A stretch of DNA of 64,000 nucleotides, taken from assembly GCA_022393335.1 (NCBI GenBank), contig JAJEKB010021049.1, positions 148,983-212,982 of the forward strand, read 5' to 3'. The position numbers and the translations under genes were made by a program. The DNA comes from Macrotrachela quadricornifera (lineage: Eukaryota > Rotifera > Eurotatoria > Philodinida > Philodinidae). Under the pieces are notes generated by a model. The model searched no databases, was not told the origin of the DNA, and saw only the letters and a program-made list of their open reading frames with translations. Positions 1-11,900 of the stretch are shown piece after piece (position 1 is the first letter of the stretch; each line of letters opens with the position of its first letter).

Positions 1-190
1 AATCTTTACAAACTACAACCAATCATAGATACCCATGCCATGAATACTGGATCACTTTTAACGGTAAACCGGTAGAACCGGTAAAACCGGCGATTAATCG
101 ATAAAATTAGGCAGACCAACGGTTAATTTCGGTTTATCGAAAGAAACCGGCGGTAAACCGATAATATTCCGATGAACTATGTATAATAGA
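1..190. repeat. Short-period ACCGG-rich degenerate repeat
   Basis: The motif ACCGGTAAAACCGG and variants (AACCGGTAGAACCGG, AACCGGCGGTAAACCG) recur between about 60 and 165, making a CG-richer patch in AT-rich DNA. It looks like a decayed minisatellite or the edge of a repeat cut by the window start. No coding potential is seen. Confidence 0.5.
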
Positions 191-1920
191 AAGAGAACGG
201 CTATACAGAACGGAAAGAAAGGATATATGTATATATATACACATGTACATGTGCTCATGTGCTGTATTATTTATTTTGTCTTTTTATTTGCTGAAAGACA
301 CGCATACATCTTAACGGCGGCAAAGTTCACGTAAGCATTAATTTTTTTATATTTAAGTTTTTAATATTCACTTTTTACATTAATTGTTTGGAAATTTATT
401 AAATTATTTTTTTAATTTCACACCCTTTTAGATTCATTCTTTTAATATTTATTATTTTTAGATTTATTTTCTTTAAATTTTTTTTTTATTGATTTTATTA
501 ATTTTTGTGCTAATTTTTTAAAATTTATTTTTCTGAATTTATTTCTCACTATTTTTTGTTTATTTTTTGCATTTTTACATTTTCTTATATTGTTACTTTG
601 CATGAAATAAAAGCCCCGTGAATCTAAAAATATCTATTAAATTTTGCTGTACAAACATTCAAAAAATAGTGGCAAACGATATTGTCTAGTTTTATGTGTG
701 GTTCAAAAACAAAAGCGTTTCCATCCAAATGTAATTTGTTATAGCAGAAATATTTCGTAGAATCATCAATCAATAAAAATATACTAACCCCAGATGCATA
801 AAATGGCAATATTTTACAATGAACATGAATACATACGTAATAACGCCAAATCTTCCCAAATATCATCAATCGCCAAATTAGCACATACACATTGAGATAA
901 ATTGACTCATACAGTACTCGCAACTAACCCAGATGTTATTGAAAAGTTTCTACAGCACAAACTATCGATCGTGTACTTACAAGAATATCTCTGAAATTCT
1001 TCATTAGTAAAAGAAAGAAAGAAAATATTTGGTAGAGGACGAGTTCAAAAAAACATTCGCGAACTATCGACCGAAGAGCGTTTATCCTTGTTCGATCATA
1101 TCTTATCCTACCACGATTGAAATATCTTTGCTTCTGTGCTCTCCAACAAATGCCTACATCGCATGTTCTTTATGATTGATACTTTCTAAAGTATTCTCTC
1201 TTTTTTTCTTCCTACTCTTCTTCTTGTGTCTTTTCCTTCACTTTGTTTCACTTTCGTGGCGAACCCTTTTATATGTTCCCTACGTCTTTTCAGGTCTCCT
1301 CAAGCTTAGTGTCTATCAATATCTGTACTACATGATAGTTCTTTTTTCACGCTACAGGAACGAAATTCGCTCATAGCATAAAATAAAGCATTATACTACT
1401 ACCACTACTAGTAATGCCATTCAATATTGTTTAAAAAGGAGACTTACCATATCATTATATTTATTTTTTATTTTTACAAGATTTTGTTTCCATTTCCTTT
1501 ATAATATTCCTTATTTTCGAATTATGTTGTTATACTTGATGTAGCGTAGAGCGACGATCGATATTGAAAAGTTTTAATAAACAAAACAGAGCACATGTCA
1601 ACGAAATTAACTACAGATAATTTTATATTGATTATTATGGACATTTAGTCAAAAACTGAATAAATTGTATCTCGATAAGAAGTTGATTATTAAACATCAA
1701 AAGTTAACAATACCAGACCAATCTTTGTTTTAAACATACAGATCGAACTGTTTTGCAATTGACAAAGATATGTACAGTAAAGCAGTCAAAAAGGAAAATT
1801 TGCGGCCAGGAACAATTGAAATGATTCTCACAGATTCAAAATAGATTTTTTAAAAAGTTCTTCATATTTTAATTGAATGATATTATTAGATACGCACGAT
1901 TAAGATAGTCTATAGACAAT
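191..1920. other. Non-coding stretch, nothing recognised
   Basis: This is AT-rich DNA with long T and A runs (350-600) and no ORF with family motifs. Open frames on the minus strand (624-923) and plus strand (1176-1376) lack domains, splice context or compositional signs of coding and are treated as chance. Confidence 0.5.
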
Positions 1921-1924
1921 TAAC

Positions 1925-2225
1925 TAGGAAACCATCGATGTTGCGTATGGAATCGGTTCCTCCAGAATAAAATGTACCGTCACCTAAATTTAAGAAAATA
2001 CCAAAATTTTTTTGTGTCCACGTTTACAACAAAAAAAGTCAAGTTTGTTGCCACCATTGATATCAACTATTGAGACAGAACGTGGATTGTATCCAGTGAT
2101 ATAAATTCCTGTAAGAGAAAACGTGCTCATCTCTGTATTGAAGAAAACATTAATCTTATTCGTATTGTAGTTGGCGGACAATTATGTCGGGTTTATTATC
2201 ACTATTGACATCGGCTATGTATAAA
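1925..2225 (-). pseudogene. Relic of an FG-GAP/VCBS-type repeat gene
   Basis: Reading the minus strand from 2225 down gives ADVNSDNKPDIIV, then after a one-base frame change INVFFNTEMSTFSLTG, GYNPRSVSIVDINGGNKLDF and, in another frame, GIFLNLGDGTFYSGG. The pattern DVNxDNKPDIIV...VFLNTGxGTFxxxxxYxxGxxPxSVxVxDxNGDxKLD is the FG-GAP/VCBS beta-propeller repeat, a family I recall as heavily expanded in bdelloid rotifers. About two repeat units survive in at least three frames, with no start codon and no long ORF, so this is a decayed fragment. In live relatives such repeats form secreted or surface adhesion-like propellers. The match to the repeat consensus is by memory. Confidence 0.6.
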
Positions 2226-2439
2226 AAACAGGAAAAAAGACAGAGTTCCTGCTTTTTATATATAGATTACGAGTTATGAGATATGAAATGTTATCTCACT
2301 TGTTGCCTTCCTCATTCTATGAATATTTTCATTCATATAGTTGTTCTTTATTTTACTCATTCTGTCAGTCTTTTAAGAATATCCTGAAATGTTCCGTGTG
2401 CAATGGCAAAAAGCGTAGGTTTTTACATATTTTCGTTCT

Positions 2440-3075
2440 AGAATTATTGAGGAAACAACCATATGCACAAATTCTCTGGAAAAGACATTTACTGTAGTAA
2501 ATTTAGAAATAGCAGGGGGCAAACACCCCCTCAAGTGAAAATTTTGGGTCGAAAACTACCCTATGACTTTCCTCTGGTTGAAATGGTATTCTGTACAAAA
2601 TTTCTTTGCAGTTGCTCGTACCGTGTCCAAATGAATAGCAAACAGACAAACAGCTAAACAGATAGACATTCTTTTTTGTATATATGGATAGATTAGAAAC
2701 CTTTGGTTTTCACATTTAGACCAAAGAATTATTGATACGAAATGATTAACTTTAGAATCATAACAAATTCACTAAATTTTGGAAAAATTGACGCAAATTT
2801 CATTGGGATATGACTTGGGTGAAATTGCACCCACACACCCCCTCCTTACTCCTATTAATAGTGACTGCACTCTCCAAAACTACCTCTGAACCTAGGAAAG
2901 CATCTTAGAAAGTTTGGTAATGTTACCAATTACAGCACTGTCTGGGTGAGATTCCACCCTCATCCTCACCCTTGGGACTTAGAGAAGCATTGTGAAAAGT
3001 TTGGTGATCGTAACTATCGCAGAGCCTGAATGCATAGCGAACAGACAAACATTTTTCCTTATATATATAGTTTGT
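2440..3075. repeat. Degenerate duplicated repeat with SINE/RTE-like tail
   Basis: Two related units start near 2818 and 2944. Each opens with GGGTGARATTSCACCC and ends with a GAAAGTTTGGTRAT block. A similar block with CACCCCCTC lies at 2510-2660. Two of the blocks end in ARCARACAGACAAAC (2636-2652 and 3034-3050) followed by T-rich and TATATATA sequence. Such CAGACAAAC plus TATATA ends resemble 3' tails of RTE-derived SINEs. The family assignment is tentative. The remainder of the 2226-3130 gap shows no gene. Confidence 0.4.
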
Positions 3076-3152
3076 ATTGTTTTGTAAATAGATTTTAATA
3101 AAAGAATGATATATATAATATTTTCATATCAATTTTTATTCTTTTCTTGAAA

Positions 3153-4112
3153 TTAATTTTTTTGGAAAAAGATATAATCTTTAATTATTTTTTCTTTGAT
3201 TTTTGTTATTTTAACTTTCATTGTACGAATATTAATTTTGGAAATATATGTTGTTGATAAATCTTCAGCCCATGATAAAACATAAAATATTTTTTTTTGA
3301 TAATCCATTGAAAATGGTTTATATCCTTGTGCAATTCGTATACCATCAGGTGTTATTGTTACATTTTGTATCTGTTTTCCAGTTTGTTCATCGATTTTTA
3401 TTGCAACCATTGGTGTTATTATGCTATATTGCCATAAAGCAATTAAATTATTGTCTGATTCAACATAACCAAAACCATAAACATTAAAATCAAATTTTTT
3501 TGATTGAACAATTATTTGTGTTGCATTATCTGATAAGTCTAAGGTTATGAGAACAGTATCGTCTTGATTAAAATCATAAGCATGATAAGTAAATAATTGT
3601 GTTTCTGAATTAAAATAACTTCCAGGCATTGGTGAACTAGTATTATTAAGTTGTATAATTTGTCTTTTAATATTTAATGTATCGATATCAACTTCAACTA
3701 ATAAATATTTTCGTTGACTTGAATCATGTATAATTGCATATAATTTATTATTTTTTGGATTAAATTGTATATGATCAATCATAAAAGGTTGAACTTGGTC
3801 TGTCTGATAAACTTGATTTGTTTTTATATTATATTTGAAAAATTTTGAAATTCCATATAATGTTTGTTGCATGATAAAAAAAATATTTTCATTTTTTTTA
3901 TCATATGTATAAGTATCTATACGATTATTTAATGATCTAACATATTTTGGTGGATAATTACTTGTTGTAAATGTTGTTAATACCTTTGGACGATCAGCAT
4001 TTGATTCATTCCATGTTGTTACTGAATAATCATTTATTGTAATCCAATCTGAATAAACTGAATATATTGAAAATAATAATAATAATGATCTGATATACAT
4101 AATACTTATCAT
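3153..4112 (-). CDS. Secreted single-exon protein, beta-propeller-like, function unknown
   Basis: This uninterrupted 319-codon ORF starts with MISIMYIRSLLLLFSIYSVYS, a clear signal peptide with likely cleavage near residue 21, so the product is probably secreted. A second ATG at residue 5 is an alternative start. The rest lacks membrane segments. It has repeated short strands with turns (NPKNNKLYAIIHD, YKYNIKTNQVYQ-like, GKQIQNVTITPDG) of the kind seen in YncE- or NHL-like beta-propellers, and several N-glycosylation sequons (NES, NTS, NAT, NVT). On the minus strand an AATAAA lies just past the stop (about 3135-3140). The codon pattern is AT-rich but coherent across the ORF, supporting a real gene. 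I do not recognise the family; a propeller fold is inference. Confidence 0.7.
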   Translation of the reverse strand: MISIMYIRSLLLLFSIYSVYSDWITINDYSVTTWNESNADRPKVLTTFTTSNYPPKYVRSLNNRIDTYTYDKKNENIFFIMQQTLYGISKFFKYNIKTNQVYQTDQVQPFMIDHIQFNPKNNKLYAIIHDSSQRKYLLVEVDIDTLNIKRQIIQLNNTSSPMPGSYFNSETQLFTYHAYDFNQDDTVLITLDLSDNATQIIVQSKKFDFNVYGFGYVESDNNLIALWQYSIITPMVAIKIDEQTGKQIQNVTITPDGIRIAQGYKPFSMDYQKKIFYVLSWAEDLSTTYISKINIRTMKVKITKIKEKIIKDYIFFQKN

Positions 4113-6500
4113 TCTTTAAAATGAGCTGCTTTGTTAGGTTAGAATAAATTTAATTTTGTCATTCTTATCGATGTGAGAAATTTAACAAATGTCGAACAAA
4201 ATAATGTTGCTGTACCATTGGTGCACATTTTTGATTGTTAGATATTTTGTTTTTGAAAAAAACAAATTCAATTTTTCATTAACTTTTTTTCAATGAAATG
4301 AACTAATAACAGATAGTGAAGTTTTCTTCTTAGTGTTAATTAAAAATAGGTTATTAGAATAATTTATTAAAAAAAAATCAATTTAATTTTTTGTATTTTT
4401 GTTTGCATATAATAAAAATACAATATCTCGATTATATCTATAAATAAATTTACTCATTACTTTGTCATTCGTGTCAATTTATGATATTAACTAGATTGAA
4501 CAATATGGCATGTACACGGTTGTGGTCAGCTGACTAGCAATATATCCGACCTGAAAACAGTGATCGGAAAAGTGCGTAGAATTCATAACTAGATGCTATG
4601 GAATAGAATACAATTAATAACTCTTGCTGAAATCTATCCACCGTTACCAAGGTTATTCAATATTATGTTTTTTTTCTATTTAGATTAATCTCAATAACAA
4701 TCACAATGGTAAGTATTATTTTAAAAATATAAATTATGTTTTTTCATTTATATCATAATTCGTCAAAGAAATATCATTGCTTCTGTTATAGACGAAAGAT
4801 ATATGTGAATACGATAATGCACGATATCGTATACAGTGGTCATACAATATAGATAGGACGAAAATACAATCATATTCGGTAGATATTCAGTTGCCGCAAA
4901 CATTCCATATATAGTATTGTATTTAGTCGTCTAATTAATCCATGTCTATCAAATACAATCAAGCTTTTGTAGTAATAGAAATTTTTTAGTTTATGTGGTT
5001 TTTAATGGAAGCAAATCCTTAGCATAAACTAGCTTGTTGAGTTTTGAGTATTTTTTTAAATGTTTCTTCAATGATTCAATACAGATTGAATAAGTTTATT
5101 ATTTGAAAAACTTTTGTTGTACATTAAGAGATTTTTATTAGTCACTTTTAATTCATCATAACTCAGTTATTAATAAAAACGGCGATTGTAGATTGAATTT
5201 AATGTAATAAACATAAACGATTATTTTAATATGTTCAATACATCACATATTATGAGGAACTAAAAGATAAGGAAAAGATTTTCTAGATAAACGACAGACT
5301 AATAGTATTTATGTATGATTGTTTTTCATCAGATATGTTACGCAAATGGGATTTATCTCGTTGCTATTCTGCGTAAAGTAAAACGAGCATATCACAATTG
5401 AATTTTAGTATATATAGGACTGTAAAAAAAAGGTAGAAATGAATCCAATTGTCTCTCTTAAGTATAGATATTATATGATAGATCCAATTCATTTTGCGTT
5501 AAAATTTGATCAAATTTAATCAGCAGATTTTTCTAATAGTATTTGTCGTATTATTTATACGCACAATATATATAACAGCGAATTATCTGACATAGATAAT
5601 ACTTTAACAGTATCGTATTTTCACAGTGGAGTGCTCAGAAATATATAAGAGATAGTCAATAAAAAGTACCGATAGACCATCGTCAACCATAACTTTGAGA
5701 CCATCGATATGGTAGCTATCCCGTCATGGTACTTTTAAGATGTTTTTGTAAGTACAATTCATAGAAAGGCAATTCGGCTTATTTGTTAACAAATCAATTA
5801 CATCTGTTTACAAGTGTTAAAACAATGTTTTTATTTTGACATCTTTTCTCTATTTTGAAGTATTTTCGAGATGAATATGCTTAAAAAGATAATATAATCG
5901 TATATTAATGAATAGATTGTGCATGTTTTTATGGATATTAGTAAATATAAGTTACAGAGTTTATATGGAATAAGAGAGATATTAAATATTATCTAACGTT
6001 GGTAAAACCAGCTTTGATCCCATAAAATGTTTCTCGTTCTTTATATTTTTCGTTTAATAAATTTTTTACGCTTTAAAGTAACGACAAATACGAAATAACA
6101 AAAAAAATAAGAGAAAATAAATAGAAGACGAAGGATATATAACAGAGATCAGAGTTAGAAATGAAAATTTTCCTAACATTTCTTTCTTGATAGTCTGATT
6201 TAACAGAAGCAAAGATCGTAACAAAATACAATATTGCAACACACACGCAGGCACACACTTATCTTACTGTATCTGCATGAATGCCATTTTCACCTTAATC
6301 GACCATGTACACTACCAGTCAATGCAAACGGAATGAGGAAACGTCGAAGTCGATTCGGGACCGACAAATAGCCATTGATTCCGTCTCTAGTTATACTATT
6401 TTCCATCCAGTTTCGACTTTGCTCATAAAAGACACCAACTTCTAAGAGCTGAATGATTATGTTGTTCGAACCTTGGTGCATCCAGTTATAGAATATCTTT
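4113..6500. other. Intergenic, no convincing gene
   Basis: This is AT-rich DNA. A microexon-like ATG followed by GTAAGT (4706) and an acceptor at 4791 would encode only 42 residues and is not accepted. At 5656-5738 two GTACC-containing segments face each other (AAAAGTACCGATAG and its partial complement near 5720), a weak hairpin. A CACA-rich patch lies at 6240-6258. Nothing else is seen. Confidence 0.45.
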
Positions 6501-6504
6501 GACT

Positions 6505-6975
6505 AACCAGGAAATCGTTCGAAATGATTCTAAGCGTTTGAGCTAATCTTTTACCGGCAAGTAGAGACCAATGGGACAAGAAAAAGCCCAAACGAACAAG
6601 TGTCCATAGGCCTTCCATTCTAAATTATAGTCACATTACTGAATATACCACTTATGATAAGCTATTCAGAAAAAAGTCAAATCAAAGAATTTCAACCTGA
6701 AATTTCGCCTACATGCAGATTTCACGATCCGTATATTAGCCTAAAAGTTGCAATGCAACCAAACCTATCGTTCGCAAAATATTCATTTTCATGGTAATAC
6801 GATTTATTTGGCTTTTCTCTAAATATCTTATCATAAATGGTATAACCAATAATGTGACGATAACTCAGGATGGAAAGTCCATGAACACTTGTTCTCTTGG
6901 GCATTTTTTGTCTCATTGAACTCTATTTATCGGCAAAATATCATCTCAAAGTCTGAGAATCACTCCGAACGGTTC
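6505..6975. repeat. Foldback element with about 200-bp inverted arms
   Basis: The segment 6510-6700 is repeated as a diverged reverse complement at 6740-6975. Matching landmarks, read left arm versus reverse complement of right arm, are GACAAGAAAAAGCCCAA/GACAAAAAATGCCCAA, GAACAAGTGTCCAT/GAACAAGTGTTCAT and CCACTTATGATAAGCTATT/CCATTTATGATAAGATATT. The loop is only some tens of bases. This structure is typical of a non-autonomous foldback or MITE element. The small ORFs inside are not coding. Confidence 0.65.
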
Positions 6976-8900
6976 TCTCGTAATTCATTAAGGGCTGTTT
7001 GTCTCGGTTCATCTGTCTCCTAGCATGTTGGCTATACGATTGATATGCGCAAGAAGTGTCTGTAGCTGGTATGTGGTTAGTCAATGTATACGAAAAGATT
7101 AAGTGAAAGAACTTTGGTTCAAACCGGCCTTCTGCAGAGAGCTACAACTGTTTACGAGGGAACATGTCCAACCGTCTAATCATTTTTAGCATGAAAATGT
7201 TGCTAATCGTTCGATCTTGGTGAGTAGTGAAAAGTCTGTTTGCATTTGTTTTTCCGATCTTCTCTTACGAGCTTATCAAAGTTTTACTCAAGTTTTGGCA
7301 TATGATCATAGAATCTGTAAAAGACTCAATGATAGAATTTTGAGCTGAAATTTCATCTGTAGTTAAGCATTATAACAAGTACAAACGCCCCAACGTTTGA
7401 GACAGAACTAACGTATCCTTATCGAAATTTTCGCCTTGTAAAGAAACACTTATTTTGGGCTATGTTATCATATCAAACACATTCTCATGCTAAGCTAATA
7501 CCTCAATAATACGTTACTTCTGGTTCAAGCTTAGAGAAGTTTCTAGCAGCTATAAGGTCTCACTACATCCATAAGTCAGTAGGAGAAGACTGAAAAAATA
7601 AGAAGAAACAGGGTTTTTCACCATCCATCAAGATCCATCGAATGATAATGGTCTCATGTGAAAAGCGACTGGATACTTATGAATGTTTTATCGTTAGTTC
7701 TTTAGCGTTTCGATGTAAATCTTCTTTGGTGAATATAACAGTACTTCGAATGAGTTTGAAGTTGAATTTTTCTGTTGAAATAGTTTTCAATCTTTATAAT
7801 CGAATAATGTTCTGTTGAGTAACGTGTTAAATTTTTAGTACAACTTTTGATTGAATGATAGAGAACAGAAGAATTTCTACTTGTTGACTAAATACTGATA
7901 GAACAGGAACAAAGCACAACGTCTTGTGACTCTTAATAGCAAAACGTATTACTTCATGATGTAAGAGAGGACTAGATGAGCGTGAGCTCTACTATCAAAC
8001 AGCTGATTTCCTTGGTAATGGAGAAATAAAGCATGCATTGGATGAAGTTTAAAGAGCTAAACTCTTACGACTCTTACTGCTGGCAAACTTTTAGTTACAT
8101 CGCTAGTGCTACTGTTGGATGAAGCATTTGAATTTAATAATCTACCAATTTTTTCAAATTTTCGAGTTCAGGTTTTGCAGTTGGAAAAGATCGCTTTTAC
8201 CAAAACCAATAGTGTTCTATAATATCTGACAGAGTGTTTGAGACTGAGGAAGCCGAATCCATACATGATAGATTGGATTTTATTGGTTCATTATTTCGAT
8301 CAGAAAAATACTTGAAAATTTGGATAAACGCCTATAGAATCAAATTCTTCCATTCTGAAGATCTTCAGTGAGACTTTATAAGAAGTTGCTGCCTTCACAA
8401 GAATAATATTTCTTAATTGGAAAAACTCAACTCGACCAATTGGAAAAACGAATATATTTGTAGATTCAGATCTCCTACTCAACAATTACGTGACGTTAGT
8501 ACTTTGCTCCTTTCGAACATCGCTTTAATCAACAAGGAAAAATCTTTACTTTATCAGTACTGCATACCCAGTTAGTTGCGACGGGTGCATATCTTTTTCC
8601 AAACATCACTTATCGCATTGTTGTTCTATGATTGTGTTTGTTGGTAAAAAAAAAGATCCATTGTAATCATTATAATATCTCTTCACATATGAAAGTTCTT
8701 GTTTTTTTTTTAATTTGTTCTTTGTTTACCCTATTTTTTCCATGAATATATAACATACACTCAAGCTCTCAACTAACATTTCGACAACACAGGATATTTA
8801 TTTTTCTACTATAATTTATCTTTTTGTCGTTCTTATCTTATTGCTCTTTTATTCTCATCTTATTGCAACGAATTCATTTTATTTTTTAACAAATCCGATA
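6976..8900. other. Upstream intergenic region of the ankyrin-helicase-PARP gene
   Basis: No gene is seen. A T-rich segment with TATATAAC (about 8748-8755) and pyrimidine-rich sequence precede the chosen ATG at 8901 and could include the promoter and 5' UTR, but no specific factor site can be assigned. Confidence 0.35.
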
Positions 8901-11900
8901 ATGGCTAATAATGACAAACAATTAAAACGATGTTTAGAAGCTCTTATTGCAACTGTTGAAGAAACGATCAATAAATTAGAACCACATAAACAAGCACAGC
9001 CAACCCCTCATAGAAATAATTTACGATCCAATGTAGCCACAGATACAAATATAAATACATTTACACTGAATAAGGATGAAGAACAACTTATGGATAGATT
9101 ACAGATGAAACTAGAAAGTGAACTGGATAATTATCTACCACATTTACCTAACAATTGTCGAAAATATCTAATAGAATTTCTTTATACATATTCATATGAT
9201 TATTATAAACGAAAATTCACGAAATCATTCAATATGGGGATGGTTCAAATATTTTTACAGGATCTTCAATGTACATATGCTTCACTTGATGCTCTTCAAG
9301 CAGCATGGGATGGTAATCGACCTATTGTAAAAGATTTTATTGCAAAATATCCAACAGCCAAAAATAAGCCTGGTCTTTTTGGTACAACACTCTTATATTC
9401 AGCAGCTAGAAATAATCGTTTGGAACTTGTTGAGTACCTCATTTCAGTTGCACGATGCTCTGTTAATGCTCAAAATCAGCAACATCTAGAAAAAGCATTA
9501 TCATTTTCAACGATAACAGCAAAAGATTTTGTTAATGCTCCAACAGCAGCTTCGACTGCATTACATGGAGCATGTTTTAATGGTCATTTAGATGTTGTCA
9601 AATATTTAATTAACAATGGAGCTGATTATTTTATAGAAAATCACGCGAAAGAAACACCTATTATGAATGCAAAATCACAACCACATATCGAGGAATTTTT
9701 TCGACATTATTTAATTCTTGGTTATTCATCAAATTCAAAAACTTTTCCAACAAAAACAATTCTTGATGAAATCGAAGGACGTCAAGCACCCATCGTGGAT
9801 TGTGTTTGGGAACATAAATCATTTGCAGATTCAACATGGTATCCATTTTCCCCTAATGAATCTAACGAACTGCAACAATCTCTCATAGTAAAGTCTGGTC
9901 AAGCGTTCAAACTTGATATTCATTTGAGAGTACGTTCTAATGTTTATAAAGCTTCTATTATTCAATTCTTACGTTCTGGTAAAGATCTTGATCCAAAAAA
10001 GAATTCAGCATGGATACGATGTAGGGGTTCATCATTATTAAATTTTGATTGTTATTCAATATGGCAAATTATGTTTGTTAAACATCCAAAGGCTGTTGAT
10101 TCTTCACCATCATTAAAAACTTTTGATATACCTACTATACATGATAGTACATTTAAAATACAACTCAATTCTTGGTATAATTGTGATGCTAAAACAAATT
10201 CATTATTAGATCAAACAATGAATTACCGTAAAAAATGTATCAATTTAGATATTGATTATATTAGTGATGATCAACTCACGTTTAATCTTCAAACATTCAC
10301 ATTTGCTAATAATCAAAAAACTGTTTTAGGTTTTATTCGATGGATACCAAAAATGATATCAAACAATCCAAGAAATAAAGATAAAATTATTAGTATTGAT
10401 AATTTTCAAACATTGGCTAATTCAGATCCAATACCACTTACTCATGCACGATTAAAACAAATGTCGCAGCCAAAGATAAAAAATTTAATATCAGTAGATG
10501 AACAACTGGATGAAGACTTAAATGAAGATGATACTATGCCTCAAACTAATGCAAATGAAATTCTCGATGATGATAATGATGATAATTTCGAAATTCCAAA
10601 CAAGGTATAAATCTATTTTCATCATATCTATTTATATTTTTATAGAAGTGCTACATTAGAAGTGTTTTATGCACTTCTATTCACATTAAATTATAATTAG
10701 TACTAAATCTAATAGATATCCTGTTTAAAAGTTTGTAAGAACTATCTATATAGAGCAGTCATCCTATTCCGCAATGTTGAACATTTCGGAGTCTGTTCCG
10801 AGAATTCCGTCGTCGTATACCTCAAAAAGATTGCTCGACATTGACCGAGTTCCATCAATTTCCAGAATTCGGTGGTAATCGAAGCAATTAATCTTTAAGC
10901 ACAACAGCATGTGTGAGGGTGAGGGCAAGACGCAATTTCCCCATACTCAATTTCCAAAATTTCAGAATTGACGGAAGTCGAACAATGTTTATGGCGCGTT
11001 TGACGTTTACTGACGATTGAGTTTGCGGAATTAGGTGGAATTGATTCCGAGGCGAAAGTGGTTCCGGAATGTCCAACATCGCGGAATAGAAAGTATTCTG
11101 TCTATATATCATACTTATGACTTTAGAGCACTAATGAACTATATAATATGTAATTTTCTAGATCTTTTTCAGTATAATATCTAGAACTCTTTCCACTATT
11201 ACTTATCTTCAATCAGTCATTATTTTGCCACTTTTACAAGAAATATTCGATATATTCACTGAAAATTTAAAGTGCTTTACTAAATACAGTGGCTAATTTC
11301 TTCTATAGTTTTCATCAGAAGACGGCAAAAATGAATGAATGTTAATAAGTATAAAGAAAATATACATATAAAATTGATACAAAAATTTCTTATCAATACT
11401 TTATGTACATTGTATAAGGGTTTTCGATTAGGGTGGGGCTGAGTTGGTCGAAAGCCGTTGTATGAAGCATTATTTGTTTAATTTCTGCCAGAAAGTCAGA
11501 TGTGATACTTTCTGCCGATTTTTTTGCCTCTTCCATTTTTCAAAACACTCGGGAACCATGTACCAAACATGTGTAATGGTGATGTGAGAGATGTTTCAAT
11601 AATACTGTTGTGGTGTCGGTAGACTGGTTTCAGAGGTTATTATAAAACAAACATATACATTTGTACAGAATTTTTGTATTTGAAAATGTATTACTTTAGA
11701 ATTCAATGAATTGCATGGATTAATAACGATAGTTTGTGCCCAATACAATCGTAATAATGAAATTTAAGCGATCTTTTAAAAATACTATCACGACAACAGC
11801 ACATTATCAGCTGCCATAGATATCTCCGAGATATACTTGGGCAAAGCGGTAGGGATGAGGGTGAGGGTGGAAACCTGCCAGTCATGCATCATAAACTTAT

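Noticed and set aside
624..923. 99-codon minus-strand frame
   Set aside because: No domain, no homologous motif recalled, no splice partners; left unannotated, though a transcript could change this.
4706..4914. ATG followed immediately by GTAAGT, acceptor at 4791 and a 41-codon frame
   Set aside because: Only 42 residues, no recognisable family, and a stop soon after; splice-like words are common in AT-rich DNA.
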